In this document: piece after piece, positions 59,902-64,000 of the stretch
Layout: every line of letters begins with the position of its first letter
How positions within the stretch are numbered: position 1 is the first letter of the stretch
Origin: Hyperoodon ampullatus
Lineage: Eukaryota > Chordata > Mammalia > Artiodactyla > Ziphiidae
Length of the DNA stretch: 64,000 nucleotides
Direction of reading: 5' to 3'
NCBI GenBank assembly: GCA_949752795.1
Contig: OX457061.1
Location: 7,623,239 to 7,687,238, forward strand
Program-made: the position numbers and the translations under genes
The notes under the pieces: generated by a model
What the model saw: the letters and a program-made list of their open reading frames with translations, nothing else
Databases searched by the model: none
Told to the model about the DNA's origin: nothing

Positions 59902-60066
59902 CTGAAGGCTGGGGGCCCTCCCTTCTTCCCTCCACCCCAGGCCCTGAATCAGGCTGGCAAAGTAAGAGGGCCTGCGAGCCCTGCCCTTGTGCTACGTGAC
60001 CTTTGGGGAAGGGGACCCATCTCTGAGTGGTTTCTCCCAATGGAAGACGGGTCCAGAGGGCAGAGT
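59902..60066 (+). repeat. Local duplication copy A
   Basis: About 165 bp nearly repeated at 61,718-61,891 in a CERCAM intron. Shared landmarks: CTGAAGGCYGGG, TGAATCAGGCYGGCAAAGTA, CCTTGTGCTACGTGACCTT and GGGTCCAGAGGGCAGAGT. The centre resembles a MIR core. Confidence 0.85.
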
Positions 60067-60235
60067 GGCCATGCCCAAGGTGGCAGCCAGGTCTCTCCTG
60101 GGTCTATGGTTCCTGGTGGTGGCTCTTACTCTGCTCCCTGGACAGCTATGGCCTATTCCCGGGTGCTTCTCTGGAGTCACCACCCTGACCTGGTGGGACA
60201 AGAGAGGTAAGAGGAGAGAAGTAGAAAGAACTAGA

Positions 60236-60425
60236 GGTGGACAGTGAGAGACAGAGACAGAAACAGACACAGAGATAGTGAGAGACACAAAGAGATAGAG
60301 ATGGGCAGAGAGAAAGAGTGAGAGAGAGGGAGTTAGAGGTGGACAGAGAAACGCAGACACAGTCAAAGATACAAACAGAGACAGAGAGAGAGAAAGCCCG
60401 AGACAGAGAGAGGGAGAGAGAGAAG
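60236..60425. repeat. Purine-rich (GAGA/GACAGA) simple repeat
   Basis: About 190 bp of imperfect GAGACAGA/GAGAGA units on the plus strand, thus CT-rich in the CERCAM transcript. Confidence 0.9.
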
Positions 60426-60497
60426 ACAGCTGAGAAGGGGAAAGGGAGACCCAAACACAGAGTCAGTCGTTGAAGGGGAGAGAAAACCGAGGCCCAC

Positions 60498-60750
60498 CTA
60501 GAGCTCATCCTGGGGGTGGGGATGGAGGCTGTGCCCACTGCTGCCGGCCAGGTCCAGGCGGGGGTCCCGCAGGGTCTTATAAGAGCCACTCCAGCTGATG
60601 AGGCGGCCGCTGTCATCGTCCCAGGGCGAGGACGTCTCTGTGTCGCTGAGCCACTCAGCGTCCCCCGCGTAGTGGGTGGGAGCAGCGAGCAGGGGCCGGG
60701 CTGAGAAGGCCCGCAGGTCCCGCGGCCAGAAGTGTGCCTTGTACTGCTCA
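60498..60750 (-). CDS. CERCAM: CERCAM last coding exon
   Basis: Encodes [20 protein letters not shown], then [35 protein letters not shown], and the end HPHPQDEL with TAG at 60,500-60,498. Acceptor CTCCCAG|TGAG; 253 nt. The tail has the form xDEL, which KDEL receptors can usually bind. Confidence 0.96.
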
Positions 60751-63700
60751 CTGGGAGGTGGGAGGCTGGCTCAGGGGGGCTGGGGTAGGTGCCTCCACCC
60801 AGACCCAAGCCAGCCCAGAGCCAGGCACCTCACCCCCAGAGCACCTGACCGCCCTCCCCATCTAATCCTGAGGCAGGATTTCTCTTATCCCCATTTTCCG
60901 GATGGAGAAACTGAGGCACAGAACAGGAAAATCGCTTGACTGAAAACCACAGGGCATCACAGAATTCACACATAGATTGGTCTGACTCCAGGGCTAAGCT
61001 GGGCTATTCCTTGGTGACCAGAAGGAAGTGACTCAGCCCTGCCAGCCTCAGTCTCTCCACCTGCCCAGTGAGGGGACTTACTACTTGCTGAGGTTGGCTC
61101 TCGGGCATAGCCGACCCTGCCCTGCCCCCATCTAAGGCTCACTTGGGGTGCTGGTCAAACATGATGGGCAGGAACTCATCCACGGGCAGCATCCGGCGCA
61201 GGGGCTGGGAGGCCAGCAGCTTGCGGGCGCCGGCCAGGCTCAGGACGTACGCCAGTGTCCAGTAGGAGTAGCCGGCCACCACCAGGTGTGGCAGCCCCTC
61301 CACGGCCGCCTCCTCCTCTGGGTTCACCTGCTTCCGGCCGAGGTAGCTGCAGGTGACACCAGGGGTCCCAGGAATCACTGTAGATGTCCCAGGACCCCTC
61401 AGGAGGAGGCAGACCCCTGGAGGCCCACCCCTCTCCCTGGCCCCTGGGGGCCCAGGCTGCCTACATCAGGTCCCAAGGAAGTTTCTCCGCCTCCACCTCC
61501 TTCATCAGCCGCTCCAGCCGCATCTTGAAGTTGCTCTCAAAGCGCACGTCGTCCTCAAACACCACAACCTGGGCCAGGCCCCGGGCAGCCACCTGTGGTA
61601 CACGGTGGGGGAGGCTCTTTAGATTCGGGCTGTCCCCTCCTACCTGGCTGACTCTGACAGACGCTCCTGGCCTCAGTTACAGGCCAAATGCTCAGCCCTG
61701 GCCGCGTCGCTCAGCTGCTGAAGGCCGGGTGTGTGGGGGGGCCTCCCTTCCTCCCTCCAGCCCTGGCCGTGAATCAGGCCGGCAAAGTAAGGGAGCCTGT
61801 GAGCCCCGCCCTTGTGCTACGTGACCTTCGGGGAAGGGGACCCATCTCTGAGTGGTTTCTCCCGATGGCAGACGGGTCCAGAGGGCAGAGTCCTGCTCTC
61901 CAAGCAGATCACAATGGCAATCAGAACACTTGCTGCAGTCACTGAGCACTGGGGCCACAGTGTTCATCTCCAGGGACCCTCAGGAGGTACAATGTCCCCG
62001 TACTGCAGCAAGGGGTGGAGACACAGGGAGATGAACCCACTCGTCCAAGGACACACAGCCAGGAAGTGGCAGAACTGGGATCTGAACCGCATCTGCTGGA
62101 CTCCAGGGCCTGGCTCCTCACTTCCGCCTCCCAAGCTTTCCTCGAGGAAGCTAGGCTGGGGGGTGGGGGGTGGAGGAAGGCCCTAGCCCCACACATCCCT
62201 GAGAAAAAATACTTTTTGTAACTTTTGGAAATGTGAAAAGAGGATGAGACCAGCTCAGTAAGTGGTGAAACGTACATCATCCTTCAATCTGTTCAGAGGT
62301 AGCAGAAAAGCAGAAATATAAGCTCACACGCCCATATTCTGGCTACAGTAGAAAATAAAAACAAGGAGTGAGTCTGTGCTCCACCTCCTGGAGGGGGCGC
62401 CCCTTGGAGGGCCAGGCCTGGGTCCTCTCCTGCCGTGTCCAGGCAGTGACCTCTCCCAGGCACTCACACCCCAGCCCTGGGCTGAGGCTGCTTGGCCAAG
62501 CCCTAGGCCTTTCTTCTTCCCACATAGAACACACCCAACTCCCTCAGCCCCGGGGCCTGTGCCCGCACTGTCTTCCTCTGCTGAGAAGGCTTCTCTCCCT
62601 GCCCCTCAATGGCGAGGGCCGCCCTGACCCCACAGGAGGCCAGGAGGCCCGGCCAGTCCGCACTCTCGAACAGCCTGTGTATCCCCACTCCGTGGCAAGC
62701 TTAGTTCTTTCTTGATTTCTGTGCCTTGCTCTGGTCCCTTTGCCCCAGGAGGGACCGGATGCATTCTTCTTGTTCACCTCTGTGTTCTCAGAGCAGAAGC
62801 TCTCCTAGCACACAGTAGGTGCTCAGTGGAGACTGCAGGGTGAATAAGGTATAGGGTTGGGCCCTGAGGAGGCTGAAAGCTGCTGGCCGGGTCTTTGTTA
62901 GTGTGCTCGGTCAACCCCCGGTCACACGAGTGCTGGCATGGATGGGGGTCCTCACCTCCTCCCAGATGGAGTAGTGGCTGAGGAAGCAGCCCACCTCGCC
63001 CTTGGTCAGTGTGCGGCCCGAGTAGGGGTCCTGGTAGCCGGGAAGCAGGTCCACGCCGAGGCTCCTCATGACACTGCTGTTGAGTGTCCTGAGGCAGATG
63101 GTATAAGGGGGTCAGGGGTGCCCACCAGGGACCTGTCCAGGGGGAACTGGCCTGTGCAGGTTGGGGACAGTCACACTGGAGTCTGGTTGGAAGGAGGCTT
63201 CAGTCTTGTTACTGCTTCATGTGGCCTGAAGCCATCAGTGACTGGACCTGGAAAGCCACTGCCACCTCGGGCGGGGGGGGATCCTAAGGGGAGGGGGCAG
63301 CAGTCTGAGGGGGACACCCCAGGATGAATGTGGGGAACATGGCAGATACTTCTTAGGCAGCGGCCCAAGCAAAGGATGGACATCCTGCAGTCCACAGGGC
63401 TGGGGCGTATGGAGCAAACAGCAGTGGGCACGTGGGGCCGTGTGACCCCTGGTTGCCGGGGGAACACGACTGGCCTGCTCCCACCCCGCCCCGCCCATCA
63501 GGGACCTAAGTTCAGGATGGAAAAGAATAACCCTGATAATCATAATGAAGACATTATTGACCTTTGGATACTTACTACATTTCAGGCCGTGGCTAAATCT
63601 TCACTGAACCCTTACAAACCCCTAAGAGGAAGGCAGTTACTCGCCATTTACACAGTAGGGCTGAGAGGTGGAGGTCACGCAGCTGGTGACCACGCCCAGA

Positions 63701-64000
63701 AGCTCCAGACCCTGGGCCTTAACCACTGTACTCTCCTCCCCCAGGTGGGCTGAGGGAGGGCACCCTGTCCTGTTCTGTCTGCCCTGGGACTCCCCGAGAC
63801 AGAATTACTCAGGCCCTGTTTGAATACCTCCTAGAACGGCAAACTCATTCGGCTCATTGTCTGCTTTTCCCACCCCCATGGAGCCGTGATGGACCACTCG
63901 GTCCCCACCGGCTGCACAGGGTCCTGTCCCCACCCAGGAAGCCTCACCGGCCGTCCACGGCATCCACCAAACGCCCAGAGATCTCCATCTCCCAGAGCGA
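60498..64000 (-). CDS. CERCAM: CERCAM (GLT25-family protein), last five coding exons; 5' part off right edge
   Basis: Five exons join in frame: 63,948-64,000 (partial), 62,956-63,088, 61,465-61,592, 61,143-61,346 and 60,498-60,750. They give the C-terminal ~260 residues of CERCAM (cerebral endothelial cell adhesion molecule, GT25-type glycosyltransferase-like, paralogue of the collagen galactosyltransferases COLGALT1/2). Family marks are [16 protein letters not shown], the acidic [10 protein letters not shown] (DxD-like metal/nucleotide-sugar site) and [11 protein letters not shown]. Published work on the human protein found no collagen galactosyltransferase activity, so its enzymatic role is unclear. 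The protein ends HPHPQDEL, an ER-retrieval-like tail, where I recall RDEL for human. The gene has the same strand as ODF2 and GLE1. No frame break was seen. Confidence 0.95.
60860..60960 (-). repeat. MIR relic in CERCAM intron
   Basis: TTATCCCCATTTTCCGGATG, GAGAAACTGAGGCACAGAAC. Confidence 0.85.
61143..61346 (-). CDS. CERCAM: CERCAM exon
   Basis: Encodes [36 protein letters not shown] and [15 protein letters not shown]. Acceptor CTGCAG|CTAC, donor CAA|GTGAGC; 204 nt. The VDEFLP motif is typical of the second GT25 domain. Confidence 0.96.
61465..61592 (-). CDS. CERCAM: CERCAM exon with DxD-like motif
   Basis: Encodes [18 protein letters not shown] through EKLPWDL plus two bases. FEDDVRF is the conserved acidic motif of GT25 proteins. 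Acceptor CCACAG|GTGG, donor GAT|GTAGGC; 128 nt. Confidence 0.96.
61718..61891 (+). repeat. Local duplication copy B
   Basis: Partner of 59,902-60,066 in direct orientation, 1.8 kb away, inside the CERCAM intron between the exons at 61,592 and 62,956. By eye about 90% alike outside small indels. Confidence 0.85.
62000..62105 (-). repeat. MIR relic in CERCAM intron
   Basis: CCAAGGACACACAGCCAGGA, AGTGGCAGAACTGGGATCTG. Confidence 0.82.
62106..62955. other. CERCAM intron, no further feature
   Basis: Contains text like an L2 end (CTCTAGCACACAGTAGGTGC-like at 62,800) but no exon. Confidence 0.4.
62956..63088 (-). CDS. CERCAM: CERCAM exon
   Basis: Encodes [20 protein letters not shown] and [20 protein letters not shown] then IWEE. 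NSS is a possible N-glycosylation site. Acceptor CCTCAG|GACA, donor GAG|GTGAGG; 133 nt. Confidence 0.96.
63535..63720 (-). repeat. MIR relic in CERCAM intron
   Basis: CCATTTACACAGTAGGGCTG, GGTCACGCAGCTGGTGACC. Confidence 0.75.
63948..64000 (-). CDS. CERCAM: CERCAM exon, cut by right edge
   Basis: Encodes [17 protein letters not shown] plus two bases of an Arg codon; donor CCG|GTGAGG. The upstream end of the exon is outside the window. Confidence 0.9.

Larger units (their letters stand above)
59690..60497 (-). other. CERCAM: Probable CERCAM 3' UTR with AATAAA signal
   Basis: Downstream of the CERCAM stop, a canonical AATAAA occurs on the minus strand at 59,711-59,706, giving a 3' UTR of about 0.8 kb. 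The UTR would include a GA/GACA-rich simple repeat (60,236-60,425) and one copy of a locally duplicated segment (59,902-60,066). Confidence 0.55.

Overview
This window looks like nuclear DNA of a cetacean, most likely a toothed whale. About 43 copies of tRNA-Glu-like SINEs of the cetacean CHR type are present. They fall into three size classes, and the abundant ~200-bp class (head GGGCTTCCCTGGTGGCGCAGTGG, tail ending near GCGTACCGC plus poly(A)) is one I associate with odontocetes. Genus and species cannot be read from the sequence.

Three protein genes lie on the minus strand in the order GLE1 - ODF2 - CERCAM (left to right), the same neighbourhood and shared orientation that I know from human 9q34.11. 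Transcription runs right to left. GLE1 (mRNA-export factor) has its CpG-island promoter near 14.2 kb and coding exons 1-3 at 14,035-14,133, 7,136-7,357 and 1,493-1,603; the rest is off the left edge. ODF2 (outer dense fibre protein 2 / cenexin) is complete: 20 coding exons from the start codon at 47,072 to the stop at 17,178 join in frame into 829 codons, plus one alternative first coding exon (44,341-44,457) and a predicted non-coding exon 1 in a CpG island at 47.2-48.7 kb. CERCAM contributes its last five coding exons (60,498 to the right edge), ending in an ER-retention-like QDEL tail.

The space between these exons is mostly interspersed repeat: SINEs, L1 fragments of several ages, MIR and L2 relics, hAT-Charlie elements (MER5A, MER20), one Tigger element and one MaLR LTR. 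A broken cyclophilin A (PPIA) processed pseudogene sits at 57.2-57.9 kb inside an L2 element.

I found no bacterial-type system, CRISPR array or new gene family. The most unusual items are structural or regulatory: an 81-bp near-perfect inverted repeat made of SINE sequence (37.9-38.1 kb), a 49-nt perfect hairpin inside an L1 (10.7 kb), three SINEs stacked at one target site (50.9-51.7 kb), RFX X-box-like motifs in the ODF2 promoter, upstream AUGs before the ODF2 start, and the QDEL tail of CERCAM. The GC-rich CERCAM end (56.8-64 kb) has no CHR SINEs at all.
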